DNA of 64,000 nt, from positions 369,315-433,314 of the forward strand of contig NZ_JAOTJC010000008.1 of NCBI RefSeq assembly GCF_025628895.1, written 5' to 3'. The notes below the pieces were generated by a model that was not told the origin of the DNA, did not search any database, and saw nothing but the letters and a program-made list of their open reading frames with translations. Shown piece by piece: positions 46,701 to 55,119 of this stretch. The translations under genes were made by a program, and so were the position numbers. This stretch comes from Alteromonas salexigens (lineage in GTDB: Bacteria > Pseudomonadota > Gammaproteobacteria > Enterobacterales > Alteromonadaceae). Each line of letters starts with the position of its first letter. Position 1 is the stretch's first letter.

Positions 46701-46849
46701 GTATCCACATCTGGCAGCTCCCGTACTTCCAGGCCATACAGGGCCGCGAGGCCGGCAATTGCAATCAGCAGGTTCAGTACCACAATCAGCACCGGCCGGC
46801 GGATGGCCAGCGAGGGCAGGTCGCTGGTGGCCACGGTTGGCTTACTCAT
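43742..46849 (-). CDS. RND efflux transporter permease (HAE1-type)
   Basis: 1035 residues, typical of AcrB/MexB-type pumps: 12 membrane helices with two large periplasmic loops. The proton-relay helix contains 'ATGMIVDDAIVVSENI' with the Asp pair. The C-terminal 'MLIGLLAKNAILLIEFA' repeats the family pattern. It exports drugs, detergents or metabolites by proton antiport. The start overlaps the adaptor stop by 8 nt. No outer-membrane TolC gene is in the operon. N-terminal sequence ('ELPDVDTPTITVTASYPGAS') resembles the MdtB/MexF-like environmental pumps; the substrate is unknown. Confidence 0.93.
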   Translation of the reverse strand: MSKPTVATSDLPSLAIRRPVLIVVLNLLIAIAGLAALYGLEVRELPDVDTPTITVTASYPGASPETVDAEVTSRLEGAVARVSGVKNIYAQSEENSARIRVEFMPNINLEDAANETRESVDRVRRQLPDDIEQLAIIRADNDAQAVVSLAVSSTTLDMETMTERVETDLAPLFLAIPGVADVNLRGDRERVLRVSVDPLRLTSFGLSMTDVADALALAPFDVPAGSIQSADQALIVRADATSVTAQDVQDIVINGDIRVGDVASVFFGPADTTSMVRLDGQPVIGLGVIRQASSNTIEISDQVIAMVENLNKRFTDMNIVVTSDDAEFIRDSVKEVVISLSLTILLVIFTLLVFIGSWRATIVPALSIPVSLVGALAIIYALGFSVNILTLLALVLATGMIVDDAIVVSENIQRRRAMGLGARAAAVIGTREVFFAVVATTAVLASVFIPIAFLPSTAGRLFREFGGVLAGAVIISSFVALSLVPALTAKLPLKKRQGEGKFSRTLGAAGNKCLHFYQRTLRWSLKFGWIIVTLSLLAGVGAYFTAQNIDNELLPSEDRGTIRIFARGPDGAGLNFMDRQAEKMEAVLMPYVDNGTIDSIYTVVGQWDPNIVFITAPLKHWDDRDQSLQDVVEEIRPRLQAVPGAPGNAFGGNSLNLRGQGGGLELALTGDTYARIFDVAQNFAVKIEEALPELGRPRISYEPTQPQLRVNIDRRRAEELGVPLNDIASTLRAAVAGYDIADLNVGDQAIPIMLQTNNRSESNPSDLTNLYVKSTSGNLVPLSSVAYISEEGVAAELERQAQRRAIEMEMELPEDVALSDVVDTLRALGDETLPEGIGLVFLGEAQTFEETSQQVAVTYVLAFIIVLLVLAAQFESVNSAVVVMLTVPFGIAAAIYALYLTNTTINVYSQIGLVMLIGLLAKNAILLIEFADQLRDKGHSIYDAIVEAGTVRLRPIMMTLVSTILGGLPLILSSGAGAESRNAIGWVVFGGLGIAVVFTLYLTPVLYLALARFTQPRADETKRLAREMELAEEQH

Positions 46850-47897
46850 CGCCGGGTCCTCTGGCTAGCTCGGTGGTAATTTCCTGGCCATTGCGCAGCC
46901 GTTGAATGCCTTCGCTAATAAGGGTATCGCCATCGCTCAGTTTACCCGACACCAATATGGTGCCACGTAAGCGCTGATGCACTTCCACGTCGACCCGCCT
47001 GGCTTTACCATTTTCTGCAGTCCACAGATAGGCGCCGGTTGCGCCCCACAGTAACGAGGCTTCAGGGATCGCCGCGTAGCGATTACCGTCAATAGCCAGC
47101 TTCACCCGAAAGCTCATTCCCGGGCGAAAGCGATCCTGGCTGTTGTCGAGAATGGCGCGGACCCGCAAGGTGCGGTCAGACTCGTTAATACGAGAATCAA
47201 GCTGGGCAACCTCAGCCTGTAATTCTGTATTGCGGTTGGCCCACGGTTCCAGTGTCACTTTTGGGGCATTCATCAACACCGGCAGCGAGGCTTCCGGGGC
47301 GCGGAAATTGATATACAGCTTACTGCGATCATCCAGTGTGGTGATGGCTGTTGAGGTGGTGATCCGGTCGCCCACTTCAATTTCAGTCAGGCCGACAACG
47401 CCCGTGAAAGGCGCGCGGATATGGCGGTCGTCCAGATCGGCCTGGGCATCGGCTACGTTGACTTCCGCCAGGTCACGGGCGGTCTGGGCAAGGTCCAGTT
47501 CATTTTGTGCCACCGCACCCTGCTGCTGACTATTGAGCAAACGCTGATAGGTGCGTTCGGCGTCTTTCAATTGCAGTTTTGCCCGCTTAAGGGCAGTGAG
47601 TTGCTTTCTGTCATCCAGACGTACCAGCACTTTTCCTGCCTCAACTTGCTGGCCGGGCACAAAATTCACTTCCATGACTTCTTCCGCCACCGCCGGGTAC
47701 AGCACCACCGAACGCACCGCTTCCGCCGTGCCTACCGCTTCTACCCGCCGCGTCTCATTTTGAAACTGCACGGGTTCAGTGACCACCAGTTTAGCTTCTT
47801 TGTCGCCTCTGAACTGCGCCAGGGCTGGGGTGGCTGGCACGCTTAAAAGGACCGTGGCGGTTACCGTAGCCAGCAGTCGGAAAATCTGTGCTTTCAT
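46842..47897 (-). CDS. RND efflux periplasmic adaptor subunit
   Basis: 351 residues from the ATG at 47897 (MKAQIFRLL); a longer frame to 47912 is less likely. The signal peptide is about 1-28, ending 'PALAQ'. Membrane-fusion-protein architecture: barrel/lipoyl halves around a coiled-coil hairpin (about 90-150, 'LKRAKLQLKDAERTYQRLL'), 'IRAPFTGVVGLTEIEVGDRI' and a beta-barrel. It is upstream of and overlapping the RND permease, with which it forms the tripartite pump. Confidence 0.92.
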   Translation of the reverse strand: MKAQIFRLLATVTATVLLSVPATPALAQFRGDKEAKLVVTEPVQFQNETRRVEAVGTAEAVRSVVLYPAVAEEVMEVNFVPGQQVEAGKVLVRLDDRKQLTALKRAKLQLKDAERTYQRLLNSQQQGAVAQNELDLAQTARDLAEVNVADAQADLDDRHIRAPFTGVVGLTEIEVGDRITTSTAITTLDDRSKLYINFRAPEASLPVLMNAPKVTLEPWANRNTELQAEVAQLDSRINESDRTLRVRAILDNSQDRFRPGMSFRVKLAIDGNRYAAIPEASLLWGATGAYLWTAENGKARRVDVEVHQRLRGTILVSGKLSDGDTLISEGIQRLRNGQEITTELARGPGDE

Positions 47898-47998
47898 GAA
47901 TTGTCCATACAAACAACGCCGCCGTCACGGAGCACCGTGCAGCGGCGGGGGAGTAAATTAAAGAAGTCAAAGTGTATACGTATGGCAACACGCTTAGC

Positions 47999-49753
47999 TC
48001 AGCTGAGCAATTGCAGTTCGGCGTATTCTCTGTACAGCATATCGTTTTCAATCAGTTCGTCGTGAGTGCCGGTGCTGGTAATTTTACCTTTGTCCATTAC
48101 CACTATGCGGTCGGCGTGCTGGACCGTGGCCAGGCGGTGGGCTATGACAATGGTGGTGCGGCCGTGCATCAGACGGTTCAGGGCTTGCTGAACACGCCTT
48201 TCACTATTGGCGTCCAGCGCCGAGGTCGCTTCATCCAGCAGCAAAACCGGACGGTCGGCGAGGATCGCCCGGGCGATGGCAATCCGCTGGCGTTGCCCGC
48301 CGGACAAGCGAACGCCCCGTTCACCTAATTCAGTATGGTAACGTTGCGGTAACTGGTCGATAAATTCATGGGCAAAGGCCGCCTTCGCCGCCTGACAGAT
48401 ATCGTCATCACTGGCATGGCTATTCCCGTAGCGGATGTTTTCCATCACTGTAGTGGCAAAGACCACCGGCTCCTGAGTAACAATGGCAATCTGTTGGCGT
48501 AAGGAGTTCAGCGTAAAGCGGTCGATAGGCTCACCGTTGAGCGTGATCTGCCCCTGCTGTGGCTGATAAAAGCGCAGTAATAAGTGGAACAGTGTCGATT
48601 TACCGGCGCCGCTTGGGCCCACCAGCGCCACAGTTTCACCGGCCGCGACATGCAGGTTAAGATTGGTAAACAGGGGCGCACTGTCGGGGTAGTGAAACAA
48701 TATGTCAGCGAAATCAATGGTGGGAGGCTGGTTGGTCACGGGTAGCACCTGCGAACCCGCGCTTATATCTGAGCGGCTGGCCAGCAGTTGCAGTAACCGC
48801 TCACTGGCACCTACACCACGCTGTACCTCACCAATCACTTCTGAAATAGTGGCAATACTGCCCCCGGCCATCACCGCATAGAACAAAAATGCCGAGAGCT
48901 CGCCCATGCTCATGCTGCCCGCGAATACCTGCCGGGCACCTACCCAGGCAATCACAATAATGGCAGATAAACTAAACGCCATGATGGTGCCGATAAGCAG
49001 GGAACGGTAGTGGATACGTTGCCGAGCCGTATCCATGGCTGCTTCAACCCGCTGACCAAAGGCGTCGGCTTCGAGGCTTTCTGCCGTGTAGGCCTGCACC
49101 GTGCGGATTTCGTGGAGGCTTTGATCGACGTTGGCCCCAATGTCCGCCACCTTGTCCTGTGATAATTTAGCGTATCGCCGAACGCGGGGCGCCAGCAGCC
49201 GGATAGGTAACAGCACCGCGGGTACGGCAAGGAGGACGCAGAGCGTCAGTAACGGACTGGTGATCCCCATCAGCACAAGGGAGCCGATAAAGGTAATGGC
49301 GGAGCGGATGGCCATTGATAAGCTCATACCGATGACCGTCTGTAATACGGTGCTGTCGCTGGTAAATCGGGATATGACCTCGCCGGTACGGGTTTGCGCA
49401 TAGAACGTGGGCGGTAGCGTCAACAAATGGGTAAACACTTGCTGGCGGATGTCGGCGCTAACCCGCTCACCCAACCATGTCATCAGGTAAAACCGGCAGT
49501 AGGTGGCCAGACTGGCAACTAAACAAATCACCAGCACCGCGACAATGGCAGTATTCAGGGTGCCGGGGTTTTCTGCCATAAACCCTTTATCGACGGCGAA
49601 CCGCACGCCCTGGCCTAATAACAGCCAGGCGCCTGCAGCAATGAGCAGCGCGGCCACTGCACCGGCTACCCGCCAGCGGTAGGGCGAGAGGTACCCGCCC
49701 AGCCAGTGAATGACCTGGCGGGTGGTGACGGTATCCTGAAGCGGTGACGACAT
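47999..49753 (-). CDS. ABC transporter, fused permease/ATPase (MsbA-like exporter)
   Basis: 584 residues: six membrane helices (about 20-310), then a nucleotide-binding domain with Walker A GPSGAGKST (about 373-381), signature LSGGQRQRIAIARA (about 484-497), Walker B 'VLLLDEATSALD' and the H-loop 'IAHRLAT'. It is a half-size homodimeric exporter. MsbA (lipid A) itself is usually paired with lpxK, which is absent, so a multidrug or lipid exporter is more likely. It is immediately upstream of the RND pair on the same strand, about 100 nt apart. Confidence 0.92.
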   Translation of the reverse strand: MSSPLQDTVTTRQVIHWLGGYLSPYRWRVAGAVAALLIAAGAWLLLGQGVRFAVDKGFMAENPGTLNTAIVAVLVICLVASLATYCRFYLMTWLGERVSADIRQQVFTHLLTLPPTFYAQTRTGEVISRFTSDSTVLQTVIGMSLSMAIRSAITFIGSLVLMGITSPLLTLCVLLAVPAVLLPIRLLAPRVRRYAKLSQDKVADIGANVDQSLHEIRTVQAYTAESLEADAFGQRVEAAMDTARQRIHYRSLLIGTIMAFSLSAIIVIAWVGARQVFAGSMSMGELSAFLFYAVMAGGSIATISEVIGEVQRGVGASERLLQLLASRSDISAGSQVLPVTNQPPTIDFADILFHYPDSAPLFTNLNLHVAAGETVALVGPSGAGKSTLFHLLLRFYQPQQGQITLNGEPIDRFTLNSLRQQIAIVTQEPVVFATTVMENIRYGNSHASDDDICQAAKAAFAHEFIDQLPQRYHTELGERGVRLSGGQRQRIAIARAILADRPVLLLDEATSALDANSERRVQQALNRLMHGRTTIVIAHRLATVQHADRIVVMDKGKITSTGTHDELIENDMLYREYAELQLLS

Positions 49754-49900
49754 GAGACTCCTAAAATGAAGCGATGAATTCAGAGGGGGTAGTTTACGGT
49801 GAAAACCCGTAAAAAGCCCCGGCTTTGCGATAACCTAGAGTAGCAAAACGTTAAGCCTGTTTCCCCGCCCTTTATTGTTGCCGCTAACAGTGGATTCTCC

Positions 49901-49928
49901 TTGCATTCGGCTGTCATTTCCGTATAAT
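49901..49928 (+). promoter_or_regulatory. Promoter of rpsP-rimM-trmD-rplS
   Basis: -35 TTGCAT (49901-49906), 16-nt spacer, perfect -10 TATAAT (49923-49928), 87 nt before rpsP. Confidence 0.75.
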
Positions 49929-50014
49929 TCCGCGGCCTTTCTCCTCGTCCGCAAAAGTTGTGGGCAGGCTGAAAGGTAAGTTAACGGTAACGCTACAACG
50001 AGTTTGAGGCATAC

Positions 50015-50266
50015 ATGGTTACTATTCGTTTACAGCGTGGTGGCGCGAAAAAGCGTCCATTTTATCAACTAGTGGTGGCAGATAGCCGTCGCGCAAGAAA
50101 CGGTCGTTTTATTGAAAACGTTGGTTTCTTCAACCCAACAGCACAAGGTCAGGCAGAACGTCTGCGCATCGACCTTGAGCGTATTGAACACTGGGTTGGT
50201 GTTGGCGCGACACTTTCTGATCGCGTATCTAGCTTGGTAAAAGAAGCTAAAAAAGCAGCTGCATAA
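50015..50266 (+). CDS. rpsP: 30S ribosomal protein S16
   Basis: 83 residues, the usual length. '[20 protein letters not shown]' is the highly conserved S16 N-terminus, and '[12 protein letters not shown]' follows. It helps early assembly of the 30S 5' domain. First gene of rpsP-rimM-trmD-rplS, with rimM starting 25 nt later. Confidence 0.99.
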   Translation: MVTIRLQRGGAKKRPFYQLVVADSRRARNGRFIENVGFFNPTAQGQAERLRIDLERIEHWVGVGATLSDRVSSLVKEAKKAAA

Positions 50267-50291
50267 TGCAGCGTGCAACTGGTGGGTATAG

Positions 50292-50813
50292 ATGAGTCAA
50301 GCGTCTGACATGGTAGTAATTGGCAAAATCGGTGCGCCTTATGGCGTTAAAGGTTGGGTCAAGATAAACAGCTATACCGAAACACCGGCCGGTATTTTCG
50401 ATTATAAGCCCTGGTTTATCAGTGGCGATACCGAATACCGCATTGACCAATGGCGACCAAACGGTAAAAACCTGGTAGCAAAGATTACGGGTGTTGAGTC
50501 CAGAGAAGATGCCGAGCGCATCAAAAATCTGGATATCTGTATTCTGGCCGACCAGTTACCTGATTTAGGTGACGAAGGTTATTACTGGCGGGAGCTCACC
50601 GGCATGAAGGTGGTAACAACGCAAGGTTACGACCTCGGTGTGGTGAAAGACGTATTTAACACAGGTGCCAATGACGTACTTCAGGTACGGGCAAATGTGG
50701 GCGATGCGTTTGGTCAAAAAGAAAGATTATTGCCGTTCGTGTTCGACGAAGTCGTACATGAGGTCGATAAAGAAGGCAAGGTCATAACAGTTGACTGGGA
50801 TCCGGGGTTCTAA
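50292..50813 (+). CDS. rimM: Ribosome maturation factor RimM
   Basis: 173 residues. The N-terminal RimM barrel has 'VVIGKIGAPYGVKGWVKI', and the C-terminal PRC-barrel begins 'GYYWRELTGMKVVT' and ends 'LLPFVFDEVV...VDWDPGF'. It assists 30S head assembly with S19. The stop codon directly abuts the trmD GTG start. Confidence 0.98.
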   Translation: MSQASDMVVIGKIGAPYGVKGWVKINSYTETPAGIFDYKPWFISGDTEYRIDQWRPNGKNLVAKITGVESREDAERIKNLDICILADQLPDLGDEGYYWRELTGMKVVTTQGYDLGVVKDVFNTGANDVLQVRANVGDAFGQKERLLPFVFDEVVHEVDKEGKVITVDWDPGF

Positions 50814-51575
50814 GTGACCGCGGAAAAATGGTTTGGCATTGTCAGCCTGTTTCCGGAAATGTTTGCGCCGTTTACCCAGCAGGGTGTAACGGGGCGGGCT
50901 GTGAAATCAGGGCTGCTCAGTGTAGATACGTTTAACCCACGAGACTTTACCCATGATCGTCATCGCACGGTTGATGATCGTCCCTATGGGGGCGGTCCCG
51001 GCATGTTAATGATGGTTAAGCCTTTAACTGACGCCATAACCGCAGCCAAACAGGTTGGCGGGGAAAACAGTAAGGTGATTTATCTGTCACCACAGGGTAA
51101 GCCCCTGGACCAGGCAGGCGTTAAACGCTTGTCAGAGACAGACCGCACGATTTTAATCTGCGGCCGTTATGAAGGAATTGATGAGCGTGTAATCGATGCC
51201 CATGTAGACGAAGAAGTCTCCATTGGTGATTACGTTCTCAGTGGTGGTGAGCTACCGGCAATGGTGTTAATGGATGCCGTTTCCCGGTTAGTGCCCGGTG
51301 TACTGGGTCACAAAGCCTCCGCAGTGGAAGATTCCTTTACTGACGGACTTCTGGATTGTCCGCATTATACGCGACCAGAAGTGCTCGAGGGTCAGGCGGT
51401 TCCTGAGGTGTTATTAAGCGGTGATCACGAGAAAATCAGGCAGTGGCGACTCATGCAATCGCTGGGAAGAACCTGGCAGCGTCGCCCTGAGTTATTTAAC
51501 CACCTAGCTCTGACTGAGGAGCAACAGCAGTTACTTGATAAGTTCAGGTTACAGTTGCGGCAAGATGACAGTTAA
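50814..51575 (+). CDS. trmD: tRNA (guanine-37-N1)-methyltransferase
   Basis: 253 residues from a GTG start with no gap after rimM. SPOUT (trefoil-knot) methyltransferase using SAM to make m1G37 in tRNAs, preventing frameshifts. Signatures: '[20 protein letters not shown]', '[11 protein letters not shown]', '[11 protein letters not shown]' and the knot '[15 protein letters not shown]'. The lack of spacing and of a clear ribosome site suggests translational coupling to rimM. Confidence 0.98.
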   Translation: MTAEKWFGIVSLFPEMFAPFTQQGVTGRAVKSGLLSVDTFNPRDFTHDRHRTVDDRPYGGGPGMLMMVKPLTDAITAAKQVGGENSKVIYLSPQGKPLDQAGVKRLSETDRTILICGRYEGIDERVIDAHVDEEVSIGDYVLSGGELPAMVLMDAVSRLVPGVLGHKASAVEDSFTDGLLDCPHYTRPEVLEGQAVPEVLLSGDHEKIRQWRLMQSLGRTWQRRPELFNHLALTEEQQQLLDKFRLQLRQDDS

Positions 51576-51592
51576 CTAGATGAGAGGAAATG

Positions 51593-51952
51593 ATGAGCAA
51601 AGTCAGTCAAGATATCATCAAAAAAATTGAACAAGCACAGTTAAAAACTGATGTTCCTGAGTTTGGTCCAGGGGACACAGTGAGTGTAAAAGTTCGCGTT
51701 ACCGAAGGTGACAAAGAGCGTCTTCAGGCCTATGAAGGTGTTGTTATCGCTAAGCGTAACCGTGGTCTTCACTCGTCTTTTACAGTTCGTAAAATCTCTA
51801 GCGGCGAAGGCGTTGAGCGTGTTTTCCAAACACACAGCCCGGCCATCTCTTCTATTGAAGTGAAACGTCGTGGTGCGGTTCGTCGTGCTAAGCTTTACTA
51901 TCTTCGCGAGCGTTCAGGTAAATCTGCACGTATCAAAGAGAAGCTTAACTAA
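51593..51952 (+). CDS. rplS: 50S ribosomal protein L19
   Basis: 119 residues from the second of two adjacent ATGs (51590 and 51593); AGAGGA lies only 1 nt from the first, so the second is preferred and gives the conserved '[14 protein letters not shown]' start. L19 lies at the 30S-50S interface. '[20 protein letters not shown]' and '[19 protein letters not shown]' are diagnostic. Last gene of the operon. Confidence 0.98.
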   Translation: MSKVSQDIIKKIEQAQLKTDVPEFGPGDTVSVKVRVTEGDKERLQAYEGVVIAKRNRGLHSSFTVRKISSGEGVERVFQTHSPAISSIEVKRRGAVRRAKLYYLRERSGKSARIKEKLN

Positions 51953-51985
51953 GATTACTAATACTTGCGTTATCGTTAACTTCGA

Positions 51986-52011
51986 AAAAGCCCGCATCTG
52001 CGGGCTTTTTT
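51986..52011. terminator. Bidirectional terminator, rplS and hybrid kinase
   Basis: The 10-bp stem aaaagcccgc (51986-51995) / gcgggctttt (52000-52009) has loop atct and a T run on both strands. It serves rplS (stop 51952) and the converging kinase gene (stop 52042). Confidence 0.95.
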
Positions 52012-52041
52012 GTGTCTGTGAGTTGGTGAGAGGATAAGGCG

Positions 52042-54603
52042 CTAAGCACCTTGCACGCTGGCAGTTTTCTGCGGCGGGTTAAGAAAGGGCTGCAGACTTC
52101 CCAGTAAATGACTTTTCTGAATCGGCTTGCTGATGTGACCGTCCATACCCACCTGGAGGCAGGCATCAATATCCTGTTGCATGGCATTGGCAGTCAGCGC
52201 CAGAATGGGCGTATCCAGCGCCAGCTGTTCCCGGATCCGGCGGGACGCCTCATAGCCATCCATTTCCGGCATCTGAATATCCATTAAAATTATGTCGAAT
52301 TCATGGTTGGCCAACGTATCCAACGCTTGCTTACCGTTTTCAACCCGGGTGATATCCAGATTGGTGGTATTCAGCATTGCCTGCAAGACTTCCACGTTAA
52401 TGTCGTTATCTTCTACCAGCAGTACCCGGGTATATAAAAACTCTGTGCTGTAGTCAGCTTCCAGGGCCGACTTTTCCTGTTGCCGGGTGCGGGGCAGGTT
52501 AACTTCAAATGAAAAGGTAGTGCCTACGCCCGGCTCGCTTTCCAGCTGCATATCGCTGCCCATCAGGGCTAACAGCTGATTACAAATATGTAGCCCAAGC
52601 CCGGAGCCGCCAAATTTCCGGGCAGTAGAGCTTTCTGCCTGTGTGAACGGCTGAAAGAGGCGCTGCTGTTGTTCTTCGGAGATCCCAATTCCTGTGTCTT
52701 TCACCCAGACTTTTAAGCGACAGTGTGTATCTGTCATACCGGCCGTCACCACACCTATTTCCACTTTGCCGCGTTCGGAGAATTTAATGGCGTTGCTCAT
52801 TAAATTAGCCAGCACCTGCTTAAACCTGAGCTCATCGAAAATCAATAATTTGGGTGTTTCCGGGTCAATTTTAAATACCAGGCTTAACTCTTTGGCCTGG
52901 GCCTGAGCACTGAAGATGTCACCGAGCTTTTTCAGGCTGCGTTTAATGTTGTATGGGCCCGGGTCCAGTGCCAGCTTACCGGCTTCAATTTTAGAGAAGT
53001 CCAGCAGATCGTTAATCAGTTGCAGCAGCATTTCCGATGAATTGGTGACCTGATAAATGAGTTTTTTGTGCCGGGCGTCTTGAAGTTGTTCGGTAAGCAC
53101 CTGACCAAAGCCAATAATGGCATTCAGCGGTGTGCGAATCTCATGACTGATGTTGGATATAAATTCTGATTTCAGACGATTATGCAGCTGTGCCTGATCA
53201 CGTGCTTTGGCATTCAATGCCATTGTCTGGCGGGACTTCTTAAGGAGAATCAGAATAATTGCCAGCGTCACCAGGGTCAGCGCTACCAGAATAATCAGCC
53301 ACTGATTAAATTGCCGCTCAGTCTCCCGGGCATCATCCTGTGCTGCCAGCAACTCGGAAATGGCCCGGTTTTCTTCTTCAAGCATGTTCGCTTTGGCTTT
53401 TTCCTGCTCAATCTGGTAGACCAGTTGTGAACTTTCTATAAGCTCCAAATCGTCGTACTTTTTGGCGTCCAGGTAAGCCTGATGAAATTGCGTGTACTGC
53501 TCGTAGGCGGTTTTATAGTTGCCTTCACTGGCCGCAATAAACGCTGCGATTTGTTCAAGCTCAGCCCGCCAGGTAGTTTGCTCTTCGGGCCGGTCCTGAT
53601 CAAACATCTGACGTGAAACCTGTAATGCTTCCCGGGCCTTATCAGGGTCGCCGAGCTCAAGGTACGCTTTGGCTTTCCATTTGTAAATTTCACTATCAAA
53701 AAATGGCGAGGTCAGGGGGTGGCTGGTCACCCGGTCAGACAATGTCAGGGCTTTATCAAGCTGCCCGGCACGGAAGTAAGTGGTGGCCATGCCATACAGT
53801 GCGAGGTATTCAGAATAGTTGATGTCTATATTGCGGTCGTTATCCAGTGCTTGCTCAAAATAGCGGATTGCCTCGCCATAATTCTCTTTGTTGCGATACA
53901 GGATGCCCGAGGCATACAGGTTGTCACTTACCAAAACCCAGTCTTTATTTTCCCGGGCGCCCTCCAGTGACTCGGCATAATGTTCCAGCGCAATATCCAG
54001 TTGCTGGATAGAGTGATAATAATCAGCCACCTTGTTGTAATAAAGTGGCCAGAGGTCGGTGAGCCCCTCACTGCGCAATAAGTCGTTTAACGTGTCGATG
54101 AGCTGGCCATTCGTTGCGAACGCCTGGTTCTCACTGTTGGTCACCATCAGGTAAGAAATAGTCACTGCCCGTAACCGTGGACTGATATTCTTATTGGCCA
54201 ACACCTGTTCAAACAGGCTGTAGGATTGTTCGTAATTCGCATTAATACTGTGCATACGGGCCAGGCCCATTTTAATCGCCGGTCCGTATTCGGGGGGGCT
54301 GGCCAGGCGGCTTAGTTGCTCAATTAATGCGGGCTCAGCAGCCTGGTTTAGAGTAATCATATACCAGGCATAGTCGGCTGCAATCTGTGCTTTTTCATTG
54401 CGACTGTAGGCGGGATCACCCAGCCACATCGCCAATGTTTCGGTAATTTGTCCGATGGGCATGGGGGTTTCACTGGCAAGTCGCTGCTCAAAACTCTCCA
54501 GCTGTCGGCTTACATCTGCCAGCACCGAAAAACTGCATAGCCAGACTATCAGAGCCAGCGCGCACTGGCGAAATCGGGGCGCGAATTTACGCTGAAGAAC
54601 CAT
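52042..54603 (-). CDS. Hybrid sensor histidine kinase with periplasmic TPR repeats
   Basis: 853 residues. Signal peptide or N-terminal anchor (about 12-29); tetratricopeptide repeats across about 40-385 ('DLWPLYYNKVADYYHSIQQL', 'GEAIRYFEQALDND'); a coiled segment; one membrane helix (about 437-457). HisKA has the phospho-accepting H487 in 'SNISHEIRTPLN'. The ATPase domain has N box 'NLMSNAIKFSERG' and G boxes 'DTGIGIS'/'GGSGLGL'. The C-terminal receiver has acceptor D775 in 'ILMDIQMPEMDG'. There is no HPt domain, so phosphate must pass to a separate protein. It lies between rplS and aroF, which are close in E. coli. The signal is unknown. Confidence 0.93.
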   Translation of the reverse strand: MVLQRKFAPRFRQCALALIVWLCSFSVLADVSRQLESFEQRLASETPMPIGQITETLAMWLGDPAYSRNEKAQIAADYAWYMITLNQAAEPALIEQLSRLASPPEYGPAIKMGLARMHSINANYEQSYSLFEQVLANKNISPRLRAVTISYLMVTNSENQAFATNGQLIDTLNDLLRSEGLTDLWPLYYNKVADYYHSIQQLDIALEHYAESLEGARENKDWVLVSDNLYASGILYRNKENYGEAIRYFEQALDNDRNIDINYSEYLALYGMATTYFRAGQLDKALTLSDRVTSHPLTSPFFDSEIYKWKAKAYLELGDPDKAREALQVSRQMFDQDRPEEQTTWRAELEQIAAFIAASEGNYKTAYEQYTQFHQAYLDAKKYDDLELIESSQLVYQIEQEKAKANMLEEENRAISELLAAQDDARETERQFNQWLIILVALTLVTLAIILILLKKSRQTMALNAKARDQAQLHNRLKSEFISNISHEIRTPLNAIIGFGQVLTEQLQDARHKKLIYQVTNSSEMLLQLINDLLDFSKIEAGKLALDPGPYNIKRSLKKLGDIFSAQAQAKELSLVFKIDPETPKLLIFDELRFKQVLANLMSNAIKFSERGKVEIGVVTAGMTDTHCRLKVWVKDTGIGISEEQQQRLFQPFTQAESSTARKFGGSGLGLHICNQLLALMGSDMQLESEPGVGTTFSFEVNLPRTRQQEKSALEADYSTEFLYTRVLLVEDNDINVEVLQAMLNTTNLDITRVENGKQALDTLANHEFDIILMDIQMPEMDGYEASRRIREQLALDTPILALTANAMQQDIDACLQVGMDGHISKPIQKSHLLGSLQPFLNPPQKTASVQGA

Positions 54604-55119
54604 GAGAAGTCCGTTTCGCCACCTGGCGTTGGTTAGTTGCTGTGGCTGACATCAGTCGATACTAATGGCCATGCACGACGTACCGACGCCGGATGCTGGC
54701 AAACCGTTGCAAATGAAATAAAGTGACATAGCTAAAACACGATCAAGAGTGCCTGACATTGAAGCTAGCAAACTCCGGAATAAAAGTCTGTAAGTAAGTG
54801 CATGAAAAGTATTCAACTTTAGTTGTGTGTGAAGAAAGTTTAATCGTCAACCCCGGGATTGCAAGGTGAACTGGCGAACAAAAAGTATCCAGCTACAGCA
54901 GAATTTTCAGTGTCATTTAACCAATTGTCGTGCGCAGACCCTTTAAGCATGTGTTAGAACAAAGTATTCTTCACAATGTCTTGCCTGATCTCCAGCCTAT
55001 TGTTAAAAAGTCAATAGTTATCAGGCTTTGGCCGTTTTCTTTGTTGTATCTTTTTTTTTACATATTGGCGTAGCTTTGGGTAGGCGTCAGTTTCTCTGTT
55101 TGCAAATAATGAGAGCATT
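54604..55119. other. 516-nt intergenic region upstream of aroF and the hybrid kinase
   Basis: No credible gene on either strand. It holds the divergent start regions of the hybrid kinase (minus) and aroF (plus). AT-rich from about 54900 onward. A TyrR-box-like site is annotated at 55045-55062. No convincing -35/-10 pair could be assigned by eye. Confidence 0.6.
55045..55062 (+). promoter_or_regulatory. TyrR-box-like site upstream of aroF-tyrA
   Basis: TGTATC-N6-TTTACA matches the TyrR box TGTAAA-N6-TTTACA at 10 of 12 defined positions and keeps the essential G-N14-C. It lies 57 nt before the aroF start. TyrR represses aroF-tyrA in E. coli. Confidence 0.55.

Noticed and set aside
47999-49753. 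ABC exporter as msbA
   Set aside because: No lpxK neighbour and generic half-exporter features; specificity cannot be assigned.
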